A stretch of DNA of 64,000 nucleotides from Nymphaea colorata (lineage: Eukaryota; Streptophyta; Magnoliopsida; Nymphaeales; Nymphaeaceae), in assembly GCF_008831285.2 (NCBI RefSeq), contig NC_045151.1, positions 10,468,571 through 10,532,570 on the forward strand, given 5' to 3'. Below are positions 33,388 through 44,137 of the stretch, piece by piece (position 1 is the first letter of the stretch; the number at the start of each line of letters is the position of its first letter). Both the position numbers and the translations under genes were made by a program. Under the pieces are notes generated by a model. It searched no databases. It had not been told where the DNA came from and worked only from the letters and a program-made list of their open reading frames with translations.

Positions 33388-36300
33388 CAAGGCCGTCCAT
33401 CCAAGAATATTTGCATTTATGCTAATAACATGTGCTTTGAGTCTGACGTCAAAGAGGTCAGAGCAGAGCAGAAAAGAGGATTCTTGTACAAGGGAAATAA
33501 GAGGATGGTGCTCTGCTTTCATCCCAAAGAATCTGCTCAATTTTGATCGCTATATATAGAAGGCCTTCATTCATCAATCCAATTAGGAACAAGGAAAACT
33601 TGTTGCATTTAATTATGGATTTAATTGATTGTGTGAACAAATACTAAATAACGACAAGTAAGATTTTTTTTTATAATTTTGGAACAATTGTTTATTGAAG
33701 TACTTTTTTTATCATTTTTTATACTTCTCTCAAACTATAATAATGTTTCACTTTCCATGATTATTTGATTATAATTGCATGGCTGAATTAAGACGATCTC
33801 TCTCATTCATGTGCCTCCTTACTCCATGCTCCAATGTTCATGACAAGGGTATATATTGACAAAGTCTCTTGACATTAATAATATGAAAAAACTAAAATTT
33901 GAACTAAGAAGGATACCTAATGATTTTTGAAAAATTGAGTTTCAAATGAATTGTTGCCTTTTATTGAGATTTAGTAATTTAGTGCTTGCCGATTATAGGA
34001 AAGGAAACAGGAATTTCAAAAGGCTTAATTTTTATATGGATCCCAAGTTTGAGGGAAATCTATATATGCAACCTTCGGTAGTCTCCACGCCAACTTCTTC
34101 CGGACAATGGCTGCTTGGGGGTTAGGCCCCCATCCACATAGATATCTATCTTTTATATGTATATATATATATATATCTGGTAGCTTTCAATGCACGCATT
34201 TAGCATAAATTGTTGTGATTTCTTTATGACAAATTAATGAATTTCGAAAGGGCGACTTGATTGCATTGGGTATACGAGGTGAGATGGGGCACGTTTACAA
34301 ATTAAGGTGAGTTGGTTGATGAACTAATATATACAAGCTTACGTACTTTGGTCGAAATCAATATGACCACAATTTTTTTTTTCGTTTTCTTTTTTTTGGA
34401 TTACATTGAATGTGTCCAAAGCAATCTGACTTTGAGGCAGTAGAAAGGAAAGTGTGGCCAAGGTGAGTGGGACTCTTTTGAAGCGGTGAAGGGTAGGTGC
34501 ACAAGATGAGCGCAGAGTTCAGAAGAAATATTTTACAGGTAAAACAGACAAAAGATGGCCGAGATCAAAAGACAAGACAAAAGGTGGTGGAGTAATAAAC
34601 CCACGTACATTGACAAGGTGCTTGGGAATATAATAAACGCACTTGCTTTCTCCATCTAAAAATCAATTTGCTTTACTTAATGGCAAATAGAAAAGAGAAG
34701 AAGCCAAGGGGGTTAGGCACTTGGCACAACCGAGTGGGGTCGCCTTCGGCGGCGGTGGAGGGAACGAGGGCCAGCAGGGGCCATGTTCTCGACTCGAGTT
34801 AGCTATTAAAATGTTTAAAAACTTTTGTTCGGCCCCTATAAAATTTTTTAAAAAATTGGGATAGGCTCCTATTAAAAAAATTTAAAATTTTTATTTACCG
34901 GTTGTAGGGCTCTGTCCAGCTGAAATCCTAACTCCACCCCAGGCATTCGGTAGGCGGCTGAACTCATAAGTGATGTGGTTCAAACATTTTTTGGTGTTGA
35001 AATTAAGGGGCCCTCCGCCTCACACGCTACACCATTGGAGAGGAGATATTATTCCTTCCCACACCCCAACAAGTGATTTAATTGTAAGGTAGTTTCCCAC
35101 CTGAATGATTCAAATTTTTTACTTTCAATTTGCTCAATGCATTAGGTGGCGGACATGATCTATGGCATGCATGCATGAGTTTAAGATGCAGATATTCGGC
35201 AAATTTTAACAAAGTTATTATGTGAAATATATATTTCATACGTAAGATTACTCAAAGTTTGTTATTGTACCTTTTCATACAAAATGATTGTTTTAAGAAA
35301 ATAATTAAAAGTACAGTGCATATTTTAAATATTATTACATACATGTCTCAAGATTGTCCCCGGGTGCCATCATATTAGAGGATGTTTATTAAAAGAAACA
35401 TGAGAAGCTTCCAAACGGGGGATGTGGTGGACAAATTAATTGCATCCTAAAGCAAACCAATCCAAGATAGCCCTTTATGCCACACTTGGGTTTCCGTACA
35501 CGCCCCCTTTCTCTCTTACGGGACCTCCAGCGGAGCAGGTGATTTCAGGTTTGATTTCTGTGGGTGTTACCTTCTATTGGAGTTGGAGGTCAAGGTTTGA
35601 TGGTTTAGTTCCTCGGGATTCTCATGGTAAATGTTGAAAAGGATTCAAACAATGGCTCTGATTTCGTTGTTCAATAAATTTTTGCTAATTTTCAAGAAAA
35701 ATATTTTCGAAACTTCTATATATTACATTTCTGACAAGCTCTTAGCATCCTCATTTCACCTCCTATCTTGCCAATACTTTTCAGGAATGTTCATGAGGAA
35801 GCATATAATCATATAATCTTATTCTTAGCTTTTTATGACAATTTTTTTGCATCCTTACATTCTTACCCCAAGATGATGCTTTCTCATCTAACTCGCCACC
35901 AAACTCTATCTACATGTCTCATGAAATAGTATGTTTTTAATAATGTCTTTTGGGGAGGTTGGACAAAAGCAATGATAGAAAAGGAGAGGGAGGGTGGCGG
36001 CTTTGAGAACCTGCACATCCATATCCACTGAATCGAGGAGAACACATCGTTTTCAATTATTTATTGTTCTTTTAATCTTTGGTTTTCAGCACTTGTGAAG
36101 GTGCACATCTTTTTCAGTTTTTCTTTTTCTTTCTTTGGCTTCCACCACTTAGCAGACGCAGGAAGGGGTTGGACGCTTCTCCGATAAAGAGAGCGTGACT
36201 TGTTTCGAAAACTAATTCAGATTGTTTACTTTCTCTTGGGCTTCTTGTCTCTTTCTCCATTGACATTGACTTTGAGCCTCAAATTTAATTTGATCCCAAG

Positions 36301-36440
36301 ACTGTCATTTCTGTCGCTTTCTTATCATATGGCTCTTTGGACTTTTTGTCAAACTATTGAGACTGTGAAAGAATAAAAGGTAAGCCTATAAGGCTTCATG
36401 GCAGGGTAGATTTTTGCATGGTAAACCTTCCACATAAGGA
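33388..36440. other. Unique AT-rich intergenic sequence
   Basis: No gene recognised. Bases ~34760-34945 look like another decayed CAGGGGC-type MITE: GCAGGGGCCATG on the left, ACTCCACCCCAGG on the right, with GGCCCCTATAAAATTTTTTA inside. A 65-codon frame at 35440-35637 (starting MHPKANQSK) overlaps a somewhat GC-richer patch but shows no known motif and is not called. Confidence 0.45.
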
Positions 36441-36659
36441 ATTAATAATCTATGATGATCTTTTTTAAAAACAGGCGGTAGCGGCATATCGACAAATGTC
36501 ATTATTGTTACGCCGACCACCAGGCCGTGAGGCTTTTCCATGGGATGTTTTCTATTTACATTCCCATCTCTTAGAAAGAGCCGCTAAACGATCTGACCAG
36601 GCAGGTGCGGGTAGCTTTACCGCGTTACTCGTCTGAAACACAAGCTGGAGATGTATCGG
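36441..36659 (+). pseudogene. atp1: Nuclear mitochondrial DNA: atp1 (ATP synthase alpha) fragment
   Basis: The translation contains [39 protein letters not shown] and [11 protein letters not shown], then after a small frameshift TQAGDVS. This is the F1-ATPase alpha-subunit segment following the nucleotide-binding region; in the organelle it would form part of the alpha3beta3 head of ATP synthase. The AAKRSDQ.GAGS form is that of plant mitochondrial atp1, not chloroplast atpA (AAKLSSQLGEGS type). The match begins around the LIIYDD codons and stops abruptly after GATGTATCGG. Length is ~73 of ~505 codons. Damage includes an insertion in the LSKQAVAYRQ region, a 2-base deletion before ETQAGD and several substitutions. 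It is a non-functional transfer of organelle DNA into the nucleus; direction of reading is +. Confidence 0.88.
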
Positions 36660-36678
36660 TTGCCTTCTTCCAATCTAA

Positions 36679-37276
36679 GGCCATGTTTGATGGTAGGGTA
36701 GTTTTAAAAAAATTAACTGTGTTTGGTGCATAGGGAAAAATAAAAGACGAAAAAAGTTACTGTTGTGTGCTGGAGCAAGTTCATTTAACACAAAGCACTT
36801 CAACAGCTTTTGGTAGCTCACCTTTACCTTGACAGGATATGACGGAGGGCTGGAAAAATAGAACAATTCATGTAAGAAGTTCAAAATTTTAAAACAAAAA
36901 AAATAACTAACTAAGAACACATTTAACTCTTCTTCTTGCTGTGCGTGTTGAAGATAAACTGAGAGAGAACTTCTACATCTACAGTTCGTGCTTCACAAGC
37001 AATGGACCCCCCCCCCCTTACGGGCCAATCGACAGGCCGGACGAGATTTTGTGGACACATTAGCAAGGGATGCTGCCAGTAACCTGAAGATGTACGCTAT
37101 AAGAAAAAATCCAATGAAAAAAAGTTGGACCCGCCGGGGTCCTACTTTTTTCAGGGTAAGCTTACCCTAGTCGAACAGATTTACCATGTAAAAGATATCG
37201 GTGTTTGATAGCACCGTACAAAAATGAAAACTTCCCCTCGATGCACAGTTTTTTTCCCTGTGCATTAAATGGGGCC
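36679..37276. mobile_element. Tourist/PIF-Harbinger-like element, decayed
   Basis: TAA precedes GGCCATGTTTGATG at 36676-36678 and TAA follows ...AAATGGGGCC at 37277-37279. The reverse complement of the right end (GGCCCCATTTAATG) is a loose TIR partner. The 3-bp TAA duplication and GGCC..GTTTG start are features of Tourist-like elements. The interior has no transposase frame. It begins 20 bp after the atp1 fragment. A related internal stretch (AGT.GGACCC...TCCTACTTTTTTC.GGTAA) recurs near 44290-44340. Confidence 0.45.
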
Positions 37277-37279
37277 TAA

Positions 37280-37280
37280 A

Positions 37281-37329
<49 letters not shown>
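37280..37329. repeat. (CT)n microsatellite
   Basis: About 48 bp of uninterrupted CT. Confidence 0.95.
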
Positions 37330-37331
<2 letters not shown>

Positions 37332-37435
37332 AACTTGTGTGTAGCATAGCTGGTCAGACTTGCAACATGCAGGCATCATGCTTCAAGTTTGATTCCTTTA
37401 GCAGTTACTCATCAGTTGGCATTAAGAGTGCAAAG

Positions 37436-38338
37436 TAAGGCTGGGCATCGGGCCAAGCAGGCCCGAAAAAATTCACAAAAGTTAAGCCCGTTAACGTTAT
37501 CGGGTCAGCCCGAGGCCCGGCCAGTTTATAACCGGGCCGGGCCGGGCCGATGAAGTATCGGGCCTCAGGCTTGAGATTGTGCCCGAGGCCCGGCGCGGCC
37601 AGGCCCAATCATCCGCCCGGGCTTGTCCTCCTGTAGGCTGCAGGGTCTCGCTCTACTTTTCAAGCTTTCCCCTCTTTTTTAAGTTGTTCTTTTCTCCCCT
37701 ATCATCGTCTTTTGGAAGGGAACACTCCTCGTTGATCATATATTCTCTCTTCAATCTTTGGAATGGGATTATGCGAAGTTGTTGTGCAAGACAGGCAACA
37801 AAAAGAGTGAGACTCACTGCCATTCTGCTGTGTTGCTTTTCTTTTCTTGTTGCTAGAATGTTGGGAGATATAAGAGAAAGTCAGATGAAGCACTCGTCAT
37901 CAGCCGTCCCCCATGAGAACTTAAGAATAGAAAACATGTGGCGGCCCAACACGAGGTGGGTGAGAGAAAGAGGGAAGGAAAGAACAGGGCGATGGTGGTG
38001 ATGGCGTGGAGATGACGGCAGTCGTAGAGCCGTGGGTGATGGCCAACGGGAAGGACTGGAGGAGGTGTGCAACGGCAGTCGGCGAGGTCATGGGGTCGGC
38101 TACGGGGGAGAAGAATGAAAGGAAAGTATGAAAAAAAAAATAGAAAACCCTAACATAAAGGGGCAAAAAAAGAAGTTTTTTTTTAAGTTACGGGCATGTC
38201 GGGCTGTCGACGAATGTTGGATCAAGCCCGAGCCCGACCCGTTAAGTATCGGGCCCGTTAAGGATTTTTCAAGGCCCGGGCCCGAGTCGGGCCGGGTACC
38301 AGGTACCCGGCGGTGGTCCGGCCCGGTGCCCTGGCTTA
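37436..38338. mobile_element. Non-autonomous hAT element with GGCCCGG subterminal repeats
   Basis: 903 bp, flanked by perfect 8-bp duplications GTGCAAAG (37428-37435 and 38339-38346). The left end is TAAGGCTGGGCATCGGGCC and the right end, reverse complemented, is TAAGCCAGGGCACCGGGCC (15 of 19 identical). Both ends carry dense GGCCCGG/GGGCCCG repeats for ~150 bp, the kind of multi-copy subterminal motif that hAT transposases bind. The interior (37640-38110) is ordinary sequence with frames of up to 140 codons lacking a transposase or BED/hATC motif. It would need a transposase supplied in trans. Superfamily assignment follows from TSD length and TIR form. Confidence 0.9.
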
Positions 38339-38376
38339 GTGCAAAGGGTGCGGGCGAAGTTCTATGGACTTGCAAG

Positions 38377-38666
38377 CAGGGGTGGAGGGGGGGCCTCCTG
38401 GGCCATGGCCCTACCAAGTGAATGAATATATATATATATATATATATATATGTTTAAAAAAGTAAAAATTTTTCCTTTGACCTGACCCTCCCTTCCTCCC
38501 TCTCTCTCACTCGCTTCCTCCCTCCCTAGTGCCTGGCCCACAGCGTAGGTGATCGCCCCTTCACCTCCGGGCCCTCCTCCCCTGCCTAAACCTGCTTTAA
38601 AAGGGAGGGACTGGCTAAGAAGGCATTGGAACTCTCTTTGTTCTGCGACGTGACTGCAGTCTACCA

Positions 38667-38702
<36 letters not shown>

Positions 38703-39894
38703 ATGTGTGTGTGTGTGTGTGTCCCCCCTTGTGATGAAGTAGATTCCCTGATTGCTTTAGATTTCCTGCCACTAGTTGCTTGTGATTTTAATCCTCAGGC
38801 ATCCACTTTTTTGTTTAGTGAGGTTGAGATCCCTGATTTCTTCTGCTTTTTGTTTTGCATCGTCACGTTTTTTAAGGGTTTTTATTTTTTGTTTTGCATC
38901 GTCATCGTCATATGGCTAACATGAGTTTAAAGAGAACCTAATTGAGCTTAAATTCACCTGATTTGGACAATTCCAAAATGTCCAAAGAATCAACAATGGC
39001 AAGGCATTGGTATGGCCATAGTAGATTGACATCCTACTGGATTCTAAGTGAGACTAACGCCTAGATGAAAGATAGATCAAGAAATACTTAGAAAAACAAT
39101 GAGAATATCTTCAAAATGATAAGAAAACTAGGATAAAACAAGAAGATGTAAAGATGGAAAATTTGAGTAAGAATAGGCTGAGCTTTAACATTATCCTGAG
39201 ATTGTCTTTCATAAAAACACTTGACTAAATCATTTAAATCTTCTTACACTTCATTTGCTTGCATAAATGTGAACACTAAAACCCTCATAAAGAGGTGTAT
39301 AGACTATCAAAAATATTATGTAAATAATTAAGACATGCCAGTCTTTCCAAAAACTTGCTTTGTAGGACCAAAGAACGAGTTAATTTTATTTGTTGCACGG
39401 GTTCTGATACTTGGGTTACACTCCACTACTCCAGCCCTTATGAACTATTGATATGCTTCTTGTAGGTTGCTCCATGAACGTCAGATATTTCTCCTTCCAT
39501 GTCTTTAGGATTCAGTTGTAACACTATTCATTTATTTGTTCACAAGATGAAATGAGAAATACTTCCTTTTGTTGATAAATAACATGTGAAAAGTTTCTTC
39601 TGAATGTGCATCGTTTTACCTGAACAGTTTAAAAAGTTGTGAGCCTGAATTCCTAATTTGCACACATGGAAGGCTTTTGGAGCTCATTTCTTTAAAATCC
39701 CTTAAAATATCTCATGTTTCTTTACTGGTAAAAAACGGTTACACTTTCTATGGCATCAGCTAATCCCTTTATCAGAAAATACATTCTTCAAGTTTTTCGA
39801 AATACTGGACAATGCACTTTTGATGTTGGACTGACATTACTGAAAGCAAGGCAGAATGGTGTTCTTTGTAATTTATACTAAATACATAATGAAG

Positions 39895-39933
<39 letters not shown>

Positions 39934-40565
39934 TTGTAATGGCTCCATGTTGTATTTGTTAGACTGATGAGAATTTCTTTTTGTGCGGGTGAAAATTGTT
40001 TAGTTTTCATTTAGAATTGTGCACCCCTGGTAACTACAGGTATTTATATCCAAATTATTATTCTATGTTTTCTTATACTAATGTACCAATCAGTATCAAA
40101 ACCTTGATTTTTCACATGTAGCTGTCAACTTTGACATGTAAAGCACTTTATAAGATACTTATGTCCAAATTATTGTGCAGGTGAATGAATGATGATATGT
40201 AACTATTTTCAATAAAAATAGAGGCAAAAATTGATTGTGTTACATAGAAAGAATACAAAACTGCTTGTTTTAGGTAACATTTATTTCTTCTGGTTTTGGA
40301 GTTTATAGATGTATTTGTTTGTTGTACTTTGAGTTGTGATATTTGTATGTCCACCTTATGCTCATTGCTCACACTTACATCACTGTAATAGAAATAGAGC
40401 ACCTTATCTGTTTAGGACAGATCGCGTTTTGTGCTAATAACATAAGCAACTATTAAATGTGTCGTAGGACAGGTCATGCTTCACGTTCATGACGTGGGCA
40501 ATTATATAGGACATATGTTTATTTCTATTATACTGTAGTTTATAAATATTATCTAAAGTGTGTGA

Positions 40566-40620
<55 letters not shown>

Positions 40621-40701
40621 TTTATATGTTATATATATAATATATTATAGTTCGTTGTACCGTTTGGCCCGCCCCTAAAAAAAATCCTGGCTCTGCCCTT
40701 G
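38377..40701. mobile_element. ~2.3-kb CAGGGG-type hAT-like element
   Basis: Left flank CTTGCAAG (38369-38376) and right flank CTTGCAAA (40702-40709) agree in 7 of 8 positions. The left end is CAGGGGTGGAG and the right end, reverse complemented, is CAAGGGCAGAGCC. The same end type occurs on the short MITEs at 662-823, 22828-23005 and 40842-41037, so this could be a longer relative. Inside are CT and GT microsatellites (38672-38722, 39897-39932), a (TA)n (40570-40613) and AT-rich sequence. No transposase frame was found. It starts only 38 bp after the neighbouring GGCCCGG hAT element. Confidence 0.6.
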
Positions 40702-40841
40702 CTTGCAAAATGGTTGAGGTTATGGTTATGTTTCCCTCTCTCTCCTTTTCGCTCTCCACCGTTTGACCTTTCCAAGCCCCATAAATGTAAGAGAAGGGTT
40801 AATGTTTTAACAACAACATTGGACTTGAAAAGTCTTCCATG

Positions 40842-41037
40842 CAGGGGCAGAGGTAGGGAGACCGGCGGGGGCCATTGCCCCACCTCAGATTTTTATAAAT
40901 TCAAATTTTATATGTGGATTTTTAAACTTTTAATTTAAACTATATAAAAATTTTAAAAATATATATTTCGGCCCTTGTTAAAAGTTTGAAACTATAGTTG
41001 GTGCCCAGAAAAGGAAAATTTACTAGGTCTGCCCCTG
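40842..41037. mobile_element. 196-bp hAT MITE, CAGGGGC family
   Basis: Left end CAGGGGCAGAGGTAG; right end reverse complement CAGGGGCAGACCTAG (13 of 15 identical). Flanks CTTCCATG and CTCTCATG match at 6 of 8 positions, an aged 8-bp duplication. AT-rich interior, no coding. Confidence 0.75.
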
Positions 41038-41550
41038 CTCTCATGTAAAGTATTTCAGTGACAGGGGCAGGAACAGCCTTTGATCGGGTTTTCTCTTACC
41101 ATAAAGCATCACAACAAACAAACGAATTTCTATTGCAGAGAACCTTTTCCACCTTCAACTATGTTATGTTCCTCAACCAATTCTTCTGTGTTTGATGATG
41201 TTCCTAGTGAGCATGATGTTAATGGAATTCAGTATATGTAATAGATAAGTTCCTTTTGATCAGATGGCAACTTAACTAACTCCTTGTTGTGAAAAAAATG
41301 GAAACGTATTCCCCAAAGTGAATCTTTAATAGAACTATAGGAAGTCCATTTTTTTTTTCAAAAATTGTCACATATAGATCTTTGAATTTTAGTTAGCAAA
41401 AACTCATATTTAAGTGGAGATAGATTTTGGTCTTCGCCAATACAAAAAAAGTTAAAGGTTATCTTGACACCATTATAATATGTTCATCTCAAGTTGAGTT
41501 TTATTACTACTGAAATATGCAATTGTCCAACCAGCTCCTAGGACAACCAA

Positions 41551-41894
41551 TGTAAACAACCAAGATAGGGTTGTTACGGATGAAACTATTACAGCTAAGG
41601 CTAAGGCTAATTTCTTGTAAAAATCAAGGGAAACTTGAGCATGCCATAGTATGGCAATTATGTGACCAAAACGGCAGCAAAGTAAGTCAAGAAATCAAGG
41701 GGCAATTATTCAAATAATTCAGAAATAAATTCTGAAATTATCTTGCAACTACTCGTTTACTCCTCTTGTCATTGTCATCAAGAAGTCTATATGTACGCCA
41801 TTGGGGTGCGATTGATCTCTAAGGTTGATAGATCCCTTTTGTGGTGTAAACCATGCTAAAACTTTTCACTTGTGTTTATTTTCATTTTTCTTTA
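41551..41894 (+). repeat. TRIM 5' LTR
   Basis: About 344 bp, aligned along its length with 42088-42407. Shared words include TAAGTCAAGAAATCAAG and TTGATCTCTAAGGTT. Several substitutions and indels separate the two, so the insertion is not recent. Confidence 0.8.
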
Positions 41895-41906
41895 TGGTAT
41901 TAGAGC
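41895..41906 (+). other. TRIM primer-binding site
   Basis: TGGTATTAGAGC against the usual TGGTATCAGAGC; one C-to-T change. Position next to the 5' LTR supports the call. Confidence 0.8.
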
Positions 41907-42078
41907 AAAATGTTTGTTGAAGGAGTTTGAAGCCCATGGATGGGTTGCAAACAGCCAAAGAGATCACTACCTTCTTCACTAAAGTGAGGGCTCGATCTTG
42001 TTGAAGAAAATCTTCATGATGCAAAGATCAAAAATAGGGTTGAGCCAATTCAAAAATTTGTAGAAACCCAACTAGTTT

Positions 42079-42087
42079 GGGGGAGAA
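42079..42087 (+). other. TRIM polypurine tract
   Basis: GGGGGAGAA abuts the 3' LTR start; this is the expected primer for plus-strand synthesis. Confidence 0.8.
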
Positions 42088-42407
42088 TGTCAACGACCAA
42101 GATAGGGTTGTTACAATTGAAACTATTACAGTCATGGCTAAGGCAGATTTCTTATAAAAATCAAGGGTTACATTACCAAAATGGTAGCAAATTAAGTCAA
42201 GAAATCAAGTTGCAGTTATTCAAATCATTAAGAAATAATTCTAAGATAAATTCATCATGTGATTGATCCTTCACTATTGCTTGTCATTGTAATCAAGAAA
42301 TACATTATATGTTACTGGCATGCTGTTGATCTCTAAGGTTAATAGATGTGTTCCATGGTATAAACCATGTCAAATCTTTTCCTTTGTATCTATTATCTTT
42401 TTCTTAA
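42088..42407 (+). repeat. TRIM 3' LTR
   Basis: About 320 bp, preceded immediately by the polypurine tract. It lacks a short stretch present in the 5' copy around 41625-41665 (the ACTTGAGCATGCCATAGTAT region). Confidence 0.8.
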
Positions 42408-42874
42408 ACCAGATATATGAATTTTCTCTTTGTATGACAAGTTCTGCTTTGAATGACAACCTCCCAAGAGCTACTACAACTAATAGGCAAAGTTCTAGCT
42501 AGTTCCATGTGAGATGAGACAATGCTTGCCATCATTTAAAGATAGCATAGGATTAATAGTTGCATCCAGCTTGGGGTCTAACTTCCACTTTAATTAACAT
42601 GGTGTGTCACTTCATAGCTTCTTTAATAGTGATGAAAATGAGAAGGTTGCTTGTTATGCAGCTGATACATTTCATCAGTGCTAGTCTGCTAGAGATTCAT
42701 TAAACCACTTATAAGTACAAAAATTTGGCACATAACATTTGATTATGTTAATTTGATATTTTGTTCTAGGTCTAGAGAATACAGTTTCAGGTTTTTGAAC
42801 CTTTATGTTAATTCTTAAACTTCTGCAAACTCGATTTATACAAGACATCACAAACTTGATTTATACATTGCATT

Positions 42875-44129
42875 TATGGGTGGGTATCGGGCCGGGCAGG
42901 CCCGGCCCGGCCCGGTAAGGGTCTGCCCAATTCGGCCCGTCGGGCCGGCCAGCCCGATAATATTGCCGGGCCGGGCCGGGTACCGGGCCTGGCCACCAAA
43001 AATTAGGCCCGGCCCGCCTGCGAGGAGGGAGAGAGGAGAGGGGAAGGGAGAGGAGGGAGAACGGAGAGGGGAAGGGAGAGGAGGGAGCTGAGAGGGAGAG
43101 GGAAGGGAGAGTAGAGACTGAGAGGGAGATCGGAAGGGAGAGGAGGAGGGGGAGAGAAGCAGGCAGAGAGGGAGACGGGAAGGGAGAGGGATACGGGAAG
43201 GAAGAGGAGGAGCGAAAGGGACCGAAGGTTTGCAGCACCACGTTCGTTTCGACAGGGAGGAGCCAGCAGGGAAAAATGGAATGGCAGGAGGAACTCCTTT
43301 CAGCGTCGTGTCCTCATTTTCCCCAAATCGCATTTGCTACCACAACTTAGTCTCGAAGTGGTTGGGTACCAGTACTTGAACTACAGACGGGTATCGAGGC
43401 ATGAAAAAAAAGATCATGTGCTACCAAATTTGTGTTTTTTCCCTCCCGGCTCCTCCCTGTCAGCAGGGAAGGAGAGGGATAGGCAGATGGAAAGGGAGAG
43501 GAGGAGCGGAGAGGGAGGGGAGTGGAATCGAAAGGGAGCAGAGAAGGAGAGGGATAGGGAGATGGGAAGGGAGAGGAGGAGCAGAGAGGGAGAGAGAGGG
43601 GAGCAGAATCGAAAAGTGGAACACGCAGTTGGAGTTGCAGATTCCTCTTGTTGCTCCTCCTTGCTGCCTGTTCACCCTGGAAAAAGGGGAAGCCGAGACA
43701 GACGGACCTGATTTGGGAAGTCGTCTTCCCCACGATGGCGATGCTGAAGAACGGGATAACAGAGGAGGCGGCGACGGAATGGAACCTAGCGTCAGAGCTT
43801 AGAGCTTGGGAGGAAGACAGCTCTCTCTCTCTCTGGTTCGTTCCCCTTTGAAAGACGACAGAAGGTTCACCTTCGGACGAACCAGGCCAGGAAAGAACTC
43901 TCACGCGAGACGGAAAGTTTGGATGAGGAAGAAGAGCCGAGGCAGGAGTCGGGCCAGGCCGGGCCGCCGCCGGGCCCCTCTATCGGGCCCGGGCCGAGTT
44001 TTTCTCGGCCCAGGCCCGGGCCCAACCGGGTCGGGCCGGCCCGGCGGCGGCCCGGGCCAAGTTTTTCTCGGCCCAAGCCCGGGCCCAACCGGGCCGGCCC
44101 GGCGGCGGCCCGGCCGACGCCCAGGCCTA
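42875..44129. mobile_element. Non-autonomous hAT element, GGCCCGG family, copy 2
   Basis: 1255 bp with perfect 8-bp flanking duplications ATTGCATT (42867-42874 and 44130-44137). Left end TATGGGTGGGTATCGGGCC; right end reverse complement TAGGCCTGGGCGTCGGCC. Both are recognisably the same TIR as the 37436-38338 element. GGCCCGG clusters fill ~150-200 bp at each end (42885-43015 and 43950-44120). The interior has two GGGAGAGGAGG-rich stretches (43020-43220 and 43470-43610) in the same orientation, which look like an internal duplication. They make long Ser/Pro/Leu- or Arg/Glu/Gly-rich frames (up to 185 codons on the minus strand) that carry no transposase motif and are best read as low complexity. 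Confidence 0.9.
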
Positions 44130-44137
44130 ATTGCATT

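Larger units (their letters stand above)
41551..42407 (+). mobile_element. TRIM retrotransposon, structurally complete
   Basis: Two direct LTR-like repeats, 41551-41894 and 42088-42407, start TGTAAACAACCAAGATAGGG and TGTCAACGACCAAGATAGGG and stay clearly alignable to their ends. Directly after the first is TGGTATTAGAGC (41895-41906), one mismatch from the initiator-Met primer-binding site. Directly before the second is the polypurine tract GGGGGAGAA (42079-42087). The internal region is only ~193 bp with no open frame. ACCAA precedes and ACCAG follows the element, a probable 5-bp target duplication with one change. Such terminal-repeat retrotransposons in miniature move using proteins from other elements. 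The LTR 3' ends do not show a clear CA, so the exact end is uncertain by a few bases. Confidence 0.85.

Noticed and set aside
42848-43904. Long frames (126-185 codons) rich in Ser/Pro/Leu or Arg/Glu/Gly
   Set aside because: They read through GGGAGAGG-type low-complexity sequence and GGCCCGG arrays inside a bounded non-autonomous hAT element; both strands are open equally.
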